Of a stretch of DNA of 64,000 bases, positions 1 through 9,959 are shown piece after piece. A program made the position numbers and the translations under genes. Each line of letters opens with the position of its first letter. The stretch's first letter is position 1. The notes beneath the pieces were generated by a model. It was not told the DNA's origin. It saw nothing but the letters and a program-made list of their open reading frames with translations, and did no database searches. The DNA is from Amphritea atlantica (GTDB lineage Bacteria; Pseudomonadota; Gammaproteobacteria; Pseudomonadales; Balneatricaceae), in the NCBI RefSeq assembly GCF_900111095.1, contig NZ_FOGB01000003.1, forward strand, positions 62,001 to 126,000, in the 5' to 3' direction.

Positions 1-332
1 ATGGCGCCCCCCTTACTCTTATTGACCGTTTTAGCCGGGCAACCAAAGTTAAGGTCAATGCCGCGGGCACCGATACTCACCGCTTTACGGGCATTACCGG
101 CTAAGATCTGCGGATCACTGCCCAACAGCTGCAGAATCACCGGCGTGCCTGAACTGGTATTGCTGTCATTAAACAACTCAGGGCAGGTTTTACGAAAGAC
201 CTTTGCCGGCAGCACCCGCTCAGACACGCGGACAAACTCCGTGACGCACTGGTCGATCCCACCAATACGGGTCAGCATCTCCCGCATCGGCGCATCGACA
301 ACACCTTCCATCGGAGCAAGTACTATCTTCAA
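1..332 (-). CDS. dusC: tRNA-dihydrouridine synthase DusC, N-terminal part (cut by window start)
   Basis: FMN/NADPH enzyme that reduces uridine 16 of tRNA to dihydrouridine. The visible N-terminal 110 codons read [17 protein letters not shown] at the start of the TIM barrel and later [20 protein letters not shown], the flavin-binding signature typical of the DusC branch. The catalytic cysteine lies beyond the window edge. The frame is open back to a TAA at 357-359 and has no ATG before the conserved APMEG, so I take a TTG start at 332, with GGGA six bases upstream. It is divergent from thpR with only 26 bp between the starts, so the two promoters must overlap each other or the coding ends. The family assignment is strong; DusC versus another Dus is inferred from the motifs. 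Confidence 0.92.
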   Translation of the reverse strand, partial: MKIVLAPMEGVVDAPMREMLTRIGGIDQCVTEFVRVSERVLPAKVFRKTCPELFNDSNTSSGTPVILQLLGSDPQILAGNARKAVSIGARGIDLNFGCPAKTVNKSKGGA

Positions 333-358
333 TCCAGTTCCCAGCCTATTATTCTGTT

Positions 359-880
359 ATGCGTACATTCATCTCTATAGAGCCACCGATAGCGGTGCGA
401 CACGCGATACGGCGCTGCTGCCCACAGCTAAAAAACCTGCGGTTACTGCCTGTAGAGCAACTTCATCTGACCCTGCTGTTTCTCGGCGAACAACCCCACA
501 CTATCTGCGATTCTGTTAGCCGGGCCGTCGAACAACTGACGTTGCAGCCGTTCACTATACGTCTCAGAGGTATCGGCCAGTTCCGCTCGACAGTGATCTG
601 GCTTGGGGTTGAGTTCTCTCAACCACTTCAGCAATTGCAGCAGACTATCAGCCTCTCTCTGCAACACCAGGGCATCTCCTTTGAAGCGCGACGTTTTCAC
701 CCCCACCTGACCCTCGGACGAAGTCTCAAACCGCTCACACCGCCAGAAGTAAAATGTTTCAGCGAGGCACTTCAGGGGCAAGAGTTTAGTTTTACTTTAT
801 CATCTATCTTATTGAAAGAAAGCAAACTTCACGCTGCCGGCGCGATACATAGCACGCTGATTGAGTGGCCCTGCGAGTGA
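359..880 (+). CDS. thpR: RNA 2',3'-cyclic phosphodiesterase (LigT/ThpR family)
   Basis: Member of the 2H phosphoesterase family (2'-5' RNA ligase LigT). It hydrolyses RNA 2',3'-cyclic phosphates and can reversibly form 2'-5' linkages in tRNA halves in vitro. The protein is 173 aa, the usual family length. Both catalytic HxTx motifs are visible: HLTL at residues 36-39 and HLTL at 116-119, the second inside HPHLTLGR. Cytoplasmic, with no signal peptide. It stands alone on the plus strand between divergent dusC and convergent metZ. The ATG at 359 is the first in frame and gives the standard MRTFISIE start. Confidence 0.93.
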   Translation: MRTFISIEPPIAVRHAIRRCCPQLKNLRLLPVEQLHLTLLFLGEQPHTICDSVSRAVEQLTLQPFTIRLRGIGQFRSTVIWLGVEFSQPLQQLQQTISLSLQHQGISFEARRFHPHLTLGRSLKPLTPPEVKCFSEALQGQEFSFTLSSILLKESKLHAAGAIHSTLIEWPCE

Positions 881-883
881 CAT

Positions 884-918
884 AAAAATGCCCGCACCGA
901 TGGTAATCGGGCGGGCAT
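884..918 (-). terminator. Rho-independent terminator of metZ
   Basis: Long hairpin with arms ATGCCCGC (888-895) and GCGGGCAT (911-918), plus a second pairing CCGAT/ATCGG around a GGTA loop. On the minus strand it is followed by TTTTTA. It sits 19 bp after the metZ stop and marks the end of the minus-strand purine/methionine run. Confidence 0.85.
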
Positions 919-936
919 CCCTGCAACCAGAACCGC

Positions 937-2154
937 TCAGATAGCAGCCAGCCCAAGCAACAGATCCCGCTTAATATCTTCAATCGACTCAAGGCCAACA
1001 GAGAGACGAATCAGGTTCTCTTTGATCCCCGCCTCCGCTTTCGCTTCAGGACTCATACGACCATGCGTTGTTGTTCCCGGATGGGTGATGGTGCTCTTCA
1101 CATCCCCCAGATTACCGGTAATTGAGATCATCTGAGTGGCATCGATAAAACGCCAGGCTGCCTCTTTATCGCCGCTGACTTCAAACGACAGAACCCCACC
1201 AAAGGCCCGCTGCTGTTTTTTAGCCAGCGCGTGTTGAGGGTGTTCCTCCAGGCCGGAGTAATAAACCTTATCGATACCAGCTTGTTGCTTCAGCCATAAA
1301 GCCAGCGCCAGGGCATTGGCACTGTGAGCCATCATTCTCAGCTCAAGGGTTTCCAGTCCTTTCATAAAGACCCAGGCATTAAACGGGCTGAGACAGGTCC
1401 CACCGGTACGAATAAAGCCGTAGACCTCTTCCATCTCTTTATCGCGACCGACAACCACACCGCCGACACAGCGTCCCTGACCATCCAGGTATTTAGTTGC
1501 TGAGTGTACAACGATGTCAGCACCCTGCTTCAGCGGCTGCTGTAGCGCCGGGGTACAGAAACAGTTATCGACCACCACCAGCGCATCATTGTCATGGGCC
1601 AGCTTAGAAACCGCCTCGATATCACCCAGTTCCGCCAGAGGATTGGAGGGCGTCTCCAGGAAAAACATCCGCGTCGCTGGCGTAATCGCGTCTGCCCAGG
1701 CGTTGATATCGGTTGGATCAACGTAGGTTACGCTGATACCGGTGCGACTGAGATACTTATCAAACAGTGAAACAATTGAACCAAAGACACTGCGGGAACA
1801 GAGAACATGATCGCCCTGTTTCAGCAGAGACAGACAGGTACTCAGGATTGCTGCCATCCCTGATGACGCCGCTATCGCACGCTCACCGCCTTCAAGCGCC
1901 GCCATACGGCGCTCAAATGCCTGAACGGTAGGGTTGGTGAAACGGGAATAGATATTCCCCTCCTCCTCGCCACCAAAGCGGGCTGCCGCTTCTCTGGCGC
2001 TGGAATAGACAAAACTGGAGGTCGGATAGATCGCATCATTATGCTCTCCCTCACCACTCCGGTATTGCCCGGCACGGACAGCGAGCGTACTGAATTCATA
2101 GTCAGCATCTTCAAACTGAATCCGTTCTGGACGTTCAAAACTGGACCTGGACAT
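937..2154 (-). CDS. metZ: O-succinylhomoserine sulfhydrylase MetZ
   Basis: PLP enzyme of the Cys/Met metabolism family. It makes homocysteine directly from O-succinylhomoserine and sulfide, bypassing cystathionine. At 405 aa it has the usual length. The PLP lysine is K221 in HSATKYLDGQGR; SSGMAA (about 98-102) and VVDNCFCTP are the cofactor-phosphate and aspartate regions. ATG start at 2154. It lies downstream of purF, the same order as in Pseudomonas (purF-metZ), and ends in a strong terminator. MetZ, rather than MetB or MetC, is preferred from this conserved position and the sequence style. Confidence 0.93.
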   Translation of the reverse strand: MSRSSFERPERIQFEDADYEFSTLAVRAGQYRSGEGEHNDAIYPTSSFVYSSAREAAARFGGEEEGNIYSRFTNPTVQAFERRMAALEGGERAIAASSGMAAILSTCLSLLKQGDHVLCSRSVFGSIVSLFDKYLSRTGISVTYVDPTDINAWADAITPATRMFFLETPSNPLAELGDIEAVSKLAHDNDALVVVDNCFCTPALQQPLKQGADIVVHSATKYLDGQGRCVGGVVVGRDKEMEEVYGFIRTGGTCLSPFNAWVFMKGLETLELRMMAHSANALALALWLKQQAGIDKVYYSGLEEHPQHALAKKQQRAFGGVLSFEVSGDKEAAWRFIDATQMISITGNLGDVKSTITHPGTTTHGRMSPEAKAEAGIKENLIRLSVGLESIEDIKRDLLLGLAAI

Positions 2155-2178
2155 CAGCCATGTTCCTATAATTAATAA

Positions 2179-2231
2179 GCCGCCGGTTAAGGCGGCCTAT
2201 GATAAATTTGTGTTTATTGCCCTAGGGCAAT
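2179..2231 (-). promoter_or_regulatory. Paired hairpins in the purF-metZ intergenic region
   Basis: The 95-bp gap between purF and metZ holds two inverted repeats. GCCGCC/GGCGGC (2179-2196) is followed on the minus strand by TTATTAAT, a weak terminator shape. A perfect 16-bp palindrome, ATTGCCCTAGGGCAAT, lies at 2216-2231. Together they could limit read-through into metZ or act as an operator or processing site. The pairing is seen directly; the role is inference. Confidence 0.5.
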
Positions 2232-2249
2232 CATAACAAGATTACCTGA

Positions 2250-3767
2250 TCAGCTAATGGTCGCGTGCAGATCGGCATTCTGATTGGTTGATGACTTCTT
2301 GTCGCCACCTTTAGCAACATCGTTACGCTCAGCGTCGATACGATTGAGATAAGCTTCATCGATATCGCCGGTAATGTATTTACCGTCAAATACAGAAGCA
2401 TCAAACCCAGTCACTGAGCTGTTGCCCGCCAACAGACAATCTTTCAGGTCATCCAGATCCTGATACAGCATCCAGTCTGCCCCGATCTCGACGCCCACTT
2501 CATCGTCGGTACGACCATGGGCAATCAGCTCTGACGCTGACGGCATATCGATACCGTAAACATTCGGGTAGCGTACCGCTGGTGCCGCCGAAGCAAAGTA
2601 AACTTTCTTAGCACCCATCTCGCGGGCCATCTGAACGATCTGCTGGGAGGTGGTCCCACGGACGATGGAATCATCCACCAGCATCACTACCCGGTCTTTA
2701 AACTCAAGTTCGATCGGGTTGAGTTTACGGCGAACAGACTTTGTCCGCTGAGTCTGCCCTGGCATGATAAAGGTTCTGCCGATATAACGGTTTTTGATAA
2801 AACCTTCGCGGAACTTAACGTTAAGATGGTGAGCCATCTCCAGCGCCGCTGTACGGCTGGTATCCGGGATGGGAATGATCACGTCAATATCGTGTTCAGG
2901 ACGCTCCCGCATCACCTTCTCAGCCAGCTTAACTCCCATCCGCATACGGGACTTGTAGACGTTAACTTCGTCAATAATGGAGTCTGGGCGAGACAGATAA
3001 ACATATTCAAACAGGCAGGGATGCAACTGCGGGTTCTCTGCACACTGCATAGTATGAACCTCGCCATCCTGCGTGATAAAGATCGCTTCACCGGGCGCCA
3101 CATCACGGATCAGGGTAAAACCGGAAATATCCAGTGCTACAGACTCAGATGCCACCATGTATTCTGTGCCGGCGTCAGTTTCACGCATACCATAAACCAG
3201 AGGACGGATACCGTGGGGATCACGGAATGCAACGATGCCATATCCGGTGATCACCGAAACCACCGCATATCCGCCGCGAACCCGTTTATGCACTGACTTA
3301 ATCGCAGTAAAGATATCATCCGCAGTGGGAATGAGCTTACCGATCTTTTGCAGCTCATGGGCCATAATATTCAGCAACACCTCAGAGTCAGAGGTGGTGT
3401 TGATATGGCGCAGGTTTTCTTTGCGCATCTGCTCACGCAGCTCGGCAGTGTTAGTCAGATTGCCATTGTGTGCCAGCGCGATACCGTAAGGTGCGTTAAC
3501 ATAGAACGGCTGCGCTTCAGCGGAACTGGAGCTACCTGCGGTAGGGTAACGTACATGACCGATCCCCACATTGCCCATTAAGCGTTTCATATGACGGGTA
3601 CGGAACACTTCGTTCACCAGACCGTTATCTTTACGCATAAAGAATCGATCTGCTTCACATGTCACCATACCAGCGGCATCCTGGCCACGGTGCTGCAGCA
3701 CTGTCAATGCATCAAAAATCGTCTGATTCACATTACTTTTGGCTACGATGCCAACTATACCGCACAT
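2250..3767 (-). CDS. purF: Amidophosphoribosyltransferase PurF
   Basis: First committed enzyme of de novo purine synthesis: PRPP plus glutamine gives phosphoribosylamine. The protein is 505 aa, normal for the family. The N-terminal Ntn glutaminase domain starts MCGIVGIV, so Cys2 becomes the nucleophile after Met removal. The C-terminal phosphoribosyltransferase domain carries the PRPP loop [14 protein letters not shown] near residue 360. ATG start at 3767. It follows cvpA by 54 bp, the classic cvpA-purF pair, and precedes metZ. Cytoplasmic. Confidence 0.97.
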   Translation of the reverse strand: MCGIVGIVAKSNVNQTIFDALTVLQHRGQDAAGMVTCEADRFFMRKDNGLVNEVFRTRHMKRLMGNVGIGHVRYPTAGSSSSAEAQPFYVNAPYGIALAHNGNLTNTAELREQMRKENLRHINTTSDSEVLLNIMAHELQKIGKLIPTADDIFTAIKSVHKRVRGGYAVVSVITGYGIVAFRDPHGIRPLVYGMRETDAGTEYMVASESVALDISGFTLIRDVAPGEAIFITQDGEVHTMQCAENPQLHPCLFEYVYLSRPDSIIDEVNVYKSRMRMGVKLAEKVMRERPEHDIDVIIPIPDTSRTAALEMAHHLNVKFREGFIKNRYIGRTFIMPGQTQRTKSVRRKLNPIELEFKDRVVMLVDDSIVRGTTSQQIVQMAREMGAKKVYFASAAPAVRYPNVYGIDMPSASELIAHGRTDDEVGVEIGADWMLYQDLDDLKDCLLAGNSSVTGFDASVFDGKYITGDIDEAYLNRIDAERNDVAKGGDKKSSTNQNADLHATIS

Positions 3768-3821
3768 TAAGGCTACCTCAGGTATTAAGTTAGTTACAGC
3801 AAGTATAAATGATAATTGGGT

Positions 3822-4331
3822 TTAACTATTCCGTCCGCTGAGATTCCAGATCATCTGACCGATATCAGCAGCAGTTTCCCGGGTCCAGGATTCCATCAGC
3901 AAAAAATGGGGAATCAGTGTCGATTCCGCCCACCAGCTATCTTCGGTTACCGGCGAACGCACCAGCAACGCAGTAATAACGATCACAATAAGGCCGCCTC
4001 TGACCACACCAAAACCGATGCCAAGCACCCGGTCAGTACCACTCAGACCGGTTGCCTGAACCAGCATATTGATCAGATTATTAATAACGGCGCCAACCAT
4101 CAGGGTGGCAATAAACAGCAAAATGAAAGCTGCACCTATGCGCAGCGAGGGGGTCTGCAGGAGATTATCCAGCAGGGTACTCAATGAGGGGGCAAATAAC
4201 CGGGCAACGATGAATGCAGCTACCCAGGTGACCAGCGACAGCGCTTCTTTCATAAAGCCGCCGCGCAGGCTGTATAAACCGGAAATTGTAATGATGCCGA
4301 TAATTGCCCAATCGGCCCAGTTGAGTGTCAT
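3822..4331 (-). CDS. cvpA: Colicin V production family membrane protein CvpA
   Basis: Integral inner-membrane protein of 169 aa with about four hydrophobic segments (roughly residues 6-26, 30-48, 65-88 and 103-122). It starts MTLNWADWAIIGII, typical of CvpA. The family is linked to envelope homeostasis and, in E. coli, to colicin V export and bile resistance; the molecular activity is not settled. It is directly upstream of purF, as in most gammaproteobacteria. ATG at 4331. Confidence 0.93.
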   Translation of the reverse strand: MTLNWADWAIIGIITISGLYSLRGGFMKEALSLVTWVAAFIVARLFAPSLSTLLDNLLQTPSLRIGAAFILLFIATLMVGAVINNLINMLVQATGLSGTDRVLGIGFGVVRGGLIVIVITALLVRSPVTEDSWWAESTLIPHFLLMESWTRETAADIGQMIWNLSGRNS

Positions 4332-4399
4332 ACTAATTATCTACTTCAGGATCTGAATAAGGGGCGAATTCTACCAGAGCTGTCAGCTGAACCCAACGT

Positions 4400-4963
4400 T
4401 TATCGTGTCGTGAAACGGACTATAATACCGTCCAGACCGAACTCTTTCTGAATATCACTCTGCAACTCTGTTAGCCGGGTTTTCTGAATATCAGGTCCGA
4501 CAAACACTCTTACCAGATCCCCTGTCTTACGGATATACACCTTATATCCGGCATTTAACAGTCGGGTGCGCAGCCCTTTAGCGTTATCTTCATCCTTAAA
4601 ACTCGCCAGTTGCAGGCTCCATGCAACCGGAACCCCTTGCTGATCAAGGGCTGGCGGATCGTCCCGTTCCTCAATAACAGGCTTCTGCTTAGCCACCTCA
4701 TCAGCAACCTTCTGCGGCATCACGGCTACGGTAACCGGCTCAGCGGGAGCCGCCGGAGCAGAGCTATCCGGCAACGGTTGATTCTCAGGCGTAATGACGA
4801 CCAGTTGCGGCTCAACCGGTGGCGGCGGTATTGCGCTTTCAAGCTGGCGTTCCCGATAGCCTGCGCCATCAAAAAAGATGGGCAGAAGAATTGCTGCGGC
4901 CACAATCAGAATAGCACCGCCTGCCAGCCGCTGTTTAAAGCCATCATTCACTGTTTTTACCAT
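4400..4963 (-). CDS. dedD: DedD-like SPOR-domain cell-division protein
   Basis: Bitopic inner-membrane protein of 187 aa. It has a short cytoplasmic tail (MVKTVNDGFKQRL), one TM helix at about residues 14-29, a proline-rich periplasmic linker and a C-terminal SPOR domain (about 110-187, starting at WSLQLASFKDEDNA). SPOR domains bind denuded peptidoglycan at the septum. The start overlaps the end of folC by 20 bp, so translation is probably coupled. The folC-dedD-cvpA order is conserved. ATG at 4963. Confidence 0.9.
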   Translation of the reverse strand: MVKTVNDGFKQRLAGGAILIVAAAILLPIFFDGAGYRERQLESAIPPPPVEPQLVVITPENQPLPDSSAPAAPAEPVTVAVMPQKVADEVAKQKPVIEERDDPPALDQQGVPVAWSLQLASFKDEDNAKGLRTRLLNAGYKVYIRKTGDLVRVFVGPDIQKTRLTELQSDIQKEFGLDGIIVRFTTR

Positions 4964-6245
4964 CCATATTCAGTGCAACTAATGCATCACTCACTGTCAA
5001 GAAAGAGCCAGCAATGACCACCCGGTCAGCAGCCGCCACCTCACCCCTCACCCCTTCCAGGGCATCGGCAACAGTATCATAGGTCGCCTGCAGAGTAACG
5101 GCTACCCCCAGAGCTGTCAGTTTGTCAGACAGCACCTGGGCTGACTGACCCCGGACTCCTTTCAGGCTTACCAGATACCACTGATCAATCACTGGACACA
5201 GCAGTGCCAGCACCTGATCGATATCCTTATCAGCCAACATTCCCAATACCATCATAGTGCGCCCAGCGACAGGCTTATCCCGCAACTGACCTGCCAGATA
5301 CTCCGCCGCTTCGGGATTGTGAGCAACATCAAGAATATAATCGGTATCAGCGACACAGATCTGCTGCATCCTGCCGGTCAGGGAAGCCCTGGCGAGACTC
5401 GCTTTGAGCTGCTCTGCCCCGGGCAACAGGCCAAGTATATTCAACACCTGAATAACCGTTGCGGCATTCGCTTTAGGCAGGGTCATATCCGGTAAACCCG
5501 AGATCGTCAGGATATTCCCCCCCGGTTCCTCACCCTGCCAGACCCAGCTATCCCGGTCGGTTTGAGACCAGTTAAAGTCACGGCCCCGACAATACAGCGG
5601 CGCGCCTATCTGATCGGCATAGTTAAGCAACTTCTGCGGCGGCTGCGGATCGCCACATACCGCTGGACGCCCAGCGCGATAGATCCCCGCTTTCTCATAA
5701 CCGATCTGCTCCCGGTCATCTCCCAGCCAATCGATATGATCGAGCGAAACCGTCGTCACCACCGAAAGATCTGCATCGACAATATTGATCGCATCAAGCC
5801 GGCCACCCAGACCCACCTCAAGCAACACAACATCGGGCTTTTCGGTAGCAAACAGATGCAGCGCAGCCAACGTATTATATTCAAAATAGGTCAGTCTGAC
5901 GTCGCCGCGAACCTGCTCTATCGCTTCGAATGCCCGCATGATCAGTGCATCACTGACCGGCACTCCGGCAAGCCTGATCCGTTCGTTGTAGCGCAGAAAA
6001 TGAGGGGAGGTAAAACCCCCCACCGTCTTACCCTGATCACGAAGCACCTGATCCAGCATAGCAATAGTGGACCCTTTCCCGTTGGTCCCCCCGACAACAA
6101 TCTTAAGGCAGGCGCTGAGATCAAGATCCATCCGCTGATAGACAATACGCAAGCGATCAAGCCCCAGCTCAATCAGATCGACCGGATGACTGTTTTCAAT
6201 CCATTCGAGCCATTCAGGCAGGGTCTTAAAGTGTGCAGCAGACAT
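4944..6245 (-). CDS. folC: Dihydrofolate/folylpolyglutamate synthase FolC
   Basis: Bifunctional ligase adding glutamate to dihydropteroate and extending folylpolyglutamate tails. With the ATG at 6245 the protein is 433 aa. An upstream in-frame TTG at 6266 would add seven residues, but the ATG gives MSAAHFKTLPEWLEWIE, which fits the family start. ATP P-loop GGTNGKGS at about 52-59; Mur-ligase motifs TSPHFLRYNERIR and LDVAHNP (binding the glutamate-ligase domain) are present. It lies downstream of accD after a terminator and overlaps dedD. Confidence 0.95.
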   Translation of the reverse strand: MSAAHFKTLPEWLEWIENSHPVDLIELGLDRLRIVYQRMDLDLSACLKIVVGGTNGKGSTIAMLDQVLRDQGKTVGGFTSPHFLRYNERIRLAGVPVSDALIMRAFEAIEQVRGDVRLTYFEYNTLAALHLFATEKPDVVLLEVGLGGRLDAINIVDADLSVVTTVSLDHIDWLGDDREQIGYEKAGIYRAGRPAVCGDPQPPQKLLNYADQIGAPLYCRGRDFNWSQTDRDSWVWQGEEPGGNILTISGLPDMTLPKANAATVIQVLNILGLLPGAEQLKASLARASLTGRMQQICVADTDYILDVAHNPEAAEYLAGQLRDKPVAGRTMMVLGMLADKDIDQVLALLCPVIDQWYLVSLKGVRGQSAQVLSDKLTALGVAVTLQATYDTVADALEGVRGEVAAADRVVIAGSFLTVSDALVALNMDGKNSE

Positions 6246-6265
6246 AATGATGTTTATCCCAGACA

Positions 6266-6299
6266 ATAAAAAGGCCGCCAGAGTAACTGCAGCGGCCTT
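6266..6299 (-). terminator. Terminator between accD and folC
   Basis: Stem AAGGCCGC (6271-6278) with GCGGCCTT (6292-6299). On the minus strand it is followed by TTTATTG. It lies just after accD and just before the folC start, so folC expression needs read-through or its own promoter. Confidence 0.75.
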
Positions 6300-6314
6300 A
6301 TCGTAGCGTTTCGA

Positions 6315-7211
6315 TCAGACGGAAGCGGCAACCGTATCAGACTCAGGCTGAGACACAGCAGGCAACCCCTGCATCATCCGCAGCAAGGAGGAGAGACGAT
6401 CGCGCAACTGGCCCCGGGATATGATCATATCGATCTGCCCATGCTCCAGCAAAAACTCACTGCGCTGAAACCCTTCTGGCAGTTTTTCACGTACGGTCTG
6501 TTCGATAACCCGTGGTCCGGCGAAACCAACCAGAGCCCCCGGCTCACCCACATTCAGATCACCCAACATCGCCAGCGAAGCTGAAACCCCACCATAAACC
6601 GGATCGGTCAGTACTGAGATATAGGGCACACCTGCCTGCTTCAGACGTTCCAGTGCCGCACTGGTTTTAGCCATCTGCATCAGGGAAAACAGCGCTTCCT
6701 GCATCCGGGCACCACCACTGGCGGAGAAGCAGATCATCGGAATCCCCTCTTCCAGGGCGATGTTTGCCGCACGCACAAAACGCTCACCAACAACCGCGCC
6801 CATTGAGCCACCCATAAACTTAAACTCATAGGCGACTGCAACCACAGGAAGACCTTTGACCTCACCGCGCATAGCGATCAGCGCATCTTTCTCGCCGGTT
6901 TCTTTCTGCGCCGCCACCAGGCGGTCTTTATATTTCTTGGTATCCCGGAACTTCAGGTGATCGACCGGCTCTACTTCAGCACCAATCTCACGGGTTGTGC
7001 CCTCATCAAGAAAAGCGTTCAGACGTACCCGTGCCGTCAGCCGCATGTGATGATCACACTTAGGACAGACATTCAGGTTTTTTTCCAGCTCCGGACGATA
7101 CAGAACGGACTCGCACTTCGGACACTTTTTCCAAAGTCCTTCAGGAATATTGGTTCGCTTCTTCTCGGAACGAACCAGAGAGGGAACGATTTTATCCAGC
7201 CAGTTACTCAT
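6315..7211 (-). CDS. accD: Acetyl-CoA carboxylase carboxyltransferase subunit beta
   Basis: Beta half of the carboxyltransferase that, with AccA, moves carboxyl from biotin-BCCP to acetyl-CoA to give malonyl-CoA, the first step of fatty acid synthesis. 298 aa. The N-terminal zinc ribbon is complete: C30-x2-C33 and C49-x2-C52. The crotonase-fold core follows, with [10 protein letters not shown] and the oxyanion region [18 protein letters not shown] at 7211, 30 bp after trpA, in the usual trpA-accD-folC order. Cytoplasmic. Confidence 0.97.
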   Translation of the reverse strand: MSNWLDKIVPSLVRSEKKRTNIPEGLWKKCPKCESVLYRPELEKNLNVCPKCDHHMRLTARVRLNAFLDEGTTREIGAEVEPVDHLKFRDTKKYKDRLVAAQKETGEKDALIAMRGEVKGLPVVAVAYEFKFMGGSMGAVVGERFVRAANIALEEGIPMICFSASGGARMQEALFSLMQMAKTSAALERLKQAGVPYISVLTDPVYGGVSASLAMLGDLNVGEPGALVGFAGPRVIEQTVREKLPEGFQRSEFLLEHGQIDMIISRGQLRDRLSSLLRMMQGLPAVSQPESDTVAASV

Positions 7212-7241
7212 TATTACTCCAGCTGCTGCCTGTGGCAGCCC

Positions 7242-8045
7242 TTATTTATCCATTGCCTGACGCATGCTTGCAGTAATCGCTGCAACTGCCCCAGGGATCT
7301 GTTCCTGATTGCCTGCCAGTTCGGCAATCTTATTAACCAGTACGCTACCGACGATAACACCATCGGCGACTTCCGAAATTGCCCGGGCTGACGCATCATC
7401 ACGGATACCGAAACCCACACCAACCGGCATATCGGTATGCCTGCGAATGATCTCCAGTTTGTCAGCAACTTCGGCAACATTCAGCGACGCCGAACCGGTC
7501 ACCCCTTTAACCGATACATAGTAGACATAACCACTACCCGCTGCACAGATCTGCTTAATCCGCGCCTCCTCTGTGGTTGGCGCCAGCAGATAGATCACGT
7601 CAATATCAGACGCCTTCATCAGTTGATTAAACTCTCCCGCCTCCTCAGGCGGGAGATCAACCGTCAGAACACCATCCAGGCCGACCGCTTTGGCTTTATC
7701 TGCAAACGCAGAGTAGCCCATCACCTCAATCGGATTGAGATAGCCCATCAACACCACCGGCGTGGTCTGGTTGGTTTTACGGAACTCAGCGACCATATCC
7801 AGCACATCGACCAGACGTGTACCATGCAGCAAGGCACGTTCACAGGCCAACTGAATAACCGGGCCATCCGCCATCGGGTCAGAGAAAGGAATACCCAGCT
7901 CAATAATATCTGCTCCGGATTCAACCAGTGCATGCATTAGCGGCAGAGTTACTTTAGGTTCAGGGTCACCCGCTGTCACATAAGGGATCAGCGCTTTGCG
8001 GCCCTGGCTTTTCAGATTATTAAAACACTCAGTAATACGACTCAT
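7242..8045 (-). CDS. trpA: Tryptophan synthase alpha subunit
   Basis: Cleaves indole-3-glycerol phosphate to indole and glyceraldehyde-3-phosphate; indole is channelled to TrpB. From the ATG at 8045 it is 267 aa (a GTG at 8057 would add four residues, with no better ribosome site). The catalytic Glu and Asp are in [16 protein letters not shown]. The phosphate-binding loop GFGIRD and the terminal VGSVLVNKI strand fit the TIM barrel. 23 bp after trpB in a trpF-trpB-trpA run. Confidence 0.96.
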   Translation of the reverse strand: MSRITECFNNLKSQGRKALIPYVTAGDPEPKVTLPLMHALVESGADIIELGIPFSDPMADGPVIQLACERALLHGTRLVDVLDMVAEFRKTNQTTPVVLMGYLNPIEVMGYSAFADKAKAVGLDGVLTVDLPPEEAGEFNQLMKASDIDVIYLLAPTTEEARIKQICAAGSGYVYYVSVKGVTGSASLNVAEVADKLEIIRRHTDMPVGVGFGIRDDASARAISEVADGVIVGSVLVNKIAELAGNQEQIPGAVAAITASMRQAMDK

Positions 8046-8068
8046 CTTAATCTTCACTCAGTCAGGGC

Positions 8069-9292
8069 TTAAAAGTTAATACCGTCAATTTCTGCAACGG
8101 TATGGATATCCTTGTCGCCCCGTCCTGACAGGTTAACCAGAATAATCTGATCCTTGCCCATCGTTGGCGCCATTTTCATCGCCTCAGCCACAGCGTGACT
8201 GGATTCCAGTGCCGGCATAATGCCCTCGGTCAGGGTCAGATGACGGAACGCATGCAATGCTTCATCATCGTTAATCGCCGTATATTCTGCCCTGCCGATC
8301 TCTTGCAGGTAAGAATGCTCAGGCCCTACGCCAGGATAGTCGAGACCCGCTGAAACAGAGTGAGTACCAATAACCTGACCACCCTCATCGGACATCAGAC
8401 AGGTACGGTTACCATGCAGTACACCCGGTCGGCAATGGGAACTCAACGGTGCCGCATGCTGACCGGTTTCGATCCCATAACCGCCCGCTTCCACACCGAT
8501 CATGCGCACATCTGCATCTTCGATGAACGGATGAAACAGACCGATGGCATTAGAACCACCACCCACACAGGCAACCAGTGCATCCGGAAGTTTGCCTGTC
8601 TGTGCCAGACACTGTTGCCGGGCCTCACGACCAATAATGGACTGAAAGTCACGTACCAGCTTTGGATACGGGTGCGGACCAGCAGCGGTACCAATAATAT
8701 AAAAGGTATTATCGACATTGGTCACCCAGTCCCGCATCGCTTCGTTCATCGCATCCTTCAGCGTTCGGGTACCGGACGTAACAGAGACAACTTCAGCCCC
8801 CAGTAGTTTCATCCGGTAAACGTTCAGTGCCTGTCGACGAATATCCTCTTCGCCCATATACACTGTACATTCAAGCCCCAGCCGGGCAGCAACTGTTGCC
8901 GTCGCTACACCGTGCTGTCCTGCACCGGTTTCTGCGCTCACCCGTGGCTTACCTGTAAACTTAGCTAACAGAGCCTGCCCAATGGTGTTATTCACCTTGT
9001 GTGCACCGGTATGGTTCAGGTCTTCACGTTTCAGGTAGATCTGCGCACCGCCCAGCTCACGGGAAAGACGTTCCGCGTGGTACAACGGTGATGGCCGGCC
9101 TACATAGTGGGCAAGATCGTGATCAAACTCCGCCTGAAACTGTGGATCCCGCCAAAGCTTTTCGTAGGTCTGTTCTAGCTGCTGAAGTGCAGCCATCAGG
9201 GTTTCAGACACATAACGGCCCCCAAACTGGCCGAAATGACCACCTGCATCGGGCATCTGCTTTGCGATCGCGAGATCTTCTTTAGTTGGCAC
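8069..9292 (-). CDS. trpB: Tryptophan synthase beta subunit
   Basis: PLP enzyme joining indole and serine to tryptophan. 407 aa. The PLP lysine is K99 in [11 protein letters not shown]; the cofactor-phosphate loop GGGSNAIG is present, as is E in ETGAGQHG. The start is GTG at 9292, supported by GAGGT seven bases upstream, and it overlaps the trpF end by 11 bp, implying coupling. An internal ATG at 9256 would remove 12 residues and is less likely. Confidence 0.96.
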   Translation of the reverse strand: MPTKEDLAIAKQMPDAGGHFGQFGGRYVSETLMAALQQLEQTYEKLWRDPQFQAEFDHDLAHYVGRPSPLYHAERLSRELGGAQIYLKREDLNHTGAHKVNNTIGQALLAKFTGKPRVSAETGAGQHGVATATVAARLGLECTVYMGEEDIRRQALNVYRMKLLGAEVVSVTSGTRTLKDAMNEAMRDWVTNVDNTFYIIGTAAGPHPYPKLVRDFQSIIGREARQQCLAQTGKLPDALVACVGGGSNAIGLFHPFIEDADVRMIGVEAGGYGIETGQHAAPLSSHCRPGVLHGNRTCLMSDEGGQVIGTHSVSAGLDYPGVGPEHSYLQEIGRAEYTAINDDEALHAFRHLTLTEGIMPALESSHAVAEAMKMAPTMGKDQIILVNLSGRGDKDIHTVAEIDGINF

Positions 9293-9902
9293 GAGCTACC
9301 TCATTCATAAAGGATGTTATTTTTTCACAGTCTTTCAGGCCTTTAGCCGCTTCAACCCCGCCACTGACATCAACAGCATAGGGTTTCACCCGGCGTATAG
9401 CCTGCACTACATTGCTCTGATCGAGTCCACCTGCCAGAATCAGCGGCTTATCGATATCAGATGGGATGCGCTCCCAGTCAAACGCTTCACCGGTACCACC
9501 AGGAACACCGGGACGGTATGCATCCAGCAGTATCCCCCGGGCCAGCGAAAAGCGTTTAGTTTCAGCCACTACATCAATATCCGGAGACATCCGCAGGGCT
9601 TTAAAATAGGGTCGGTCGAACTGAGCACAGTATTCAGGGGACTCATCACCATGAAATTGCAACAGATCGATGCCCGTCTGAGCCATAATTGTCTGCACCT
9701 GGTCAACCGATGCATTAACAAACAGGGCTACCGTCGTTACGAATGGCGGCAGCTGTTTGATAATCGCCTCGGCAACCGCAGGCTCAACGAACCTCGGGCT
9801 GGGCGCATAGAAGACAAAACCCAGCGCATCAGCGCCAGAGTCTACCGCAGCAAGCGCATCTTCCAGCCGGGTAATTCCACAGATTTTTACGCGGGTTCGC
9901 AT
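9282..9902 (-). CDS. trpF: Phosphoribosylanthranilate isomerase
   Basis: Amadori isomerase of tryptophan synthesis. About 206 aa, TIM barrel. Catalytic Cys in VKICGITR near the N terminus and Asp in [10 protein letters not shown] near the C terminus. ATG at 9902; a GTG directly upstream at 9905 is an alternative. It lies 57 bp after truA and overlaps trpB. No attenuator-like leader with tandem Trp codons is visible upstream. Confidence 0.95.
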   Translation of the reverse strand: MRTRVKICGITRLEDALAAVDSGADALGFVFYAPSPRFVEPAVAEAIIKQLPPFVTTVALFVNASVDQVQTIMAQTGIDLLQFHGDESPEYCAQFDRPYFKALRMSPDIDVVAETKRFSLARGILLDAYRPGVPGGTGEAFDWERIPSDIDKPLILAGGLDQSNVVQAIRRVKPYAVDVSGGVEAAKGLKDCEKITSFMNEVARAN

Positions 9903-9959
9903 CACTTGGATCAGACTATTCAGAAAGAGACCAATAGTAACAGATAGCAGGCCCTGAGG

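Noticed and set aside
1-519. 172-aa plus-strand reading frame at the window start
   Set aside because: It is the antisense of dusC and overlaps thpR; no family features.
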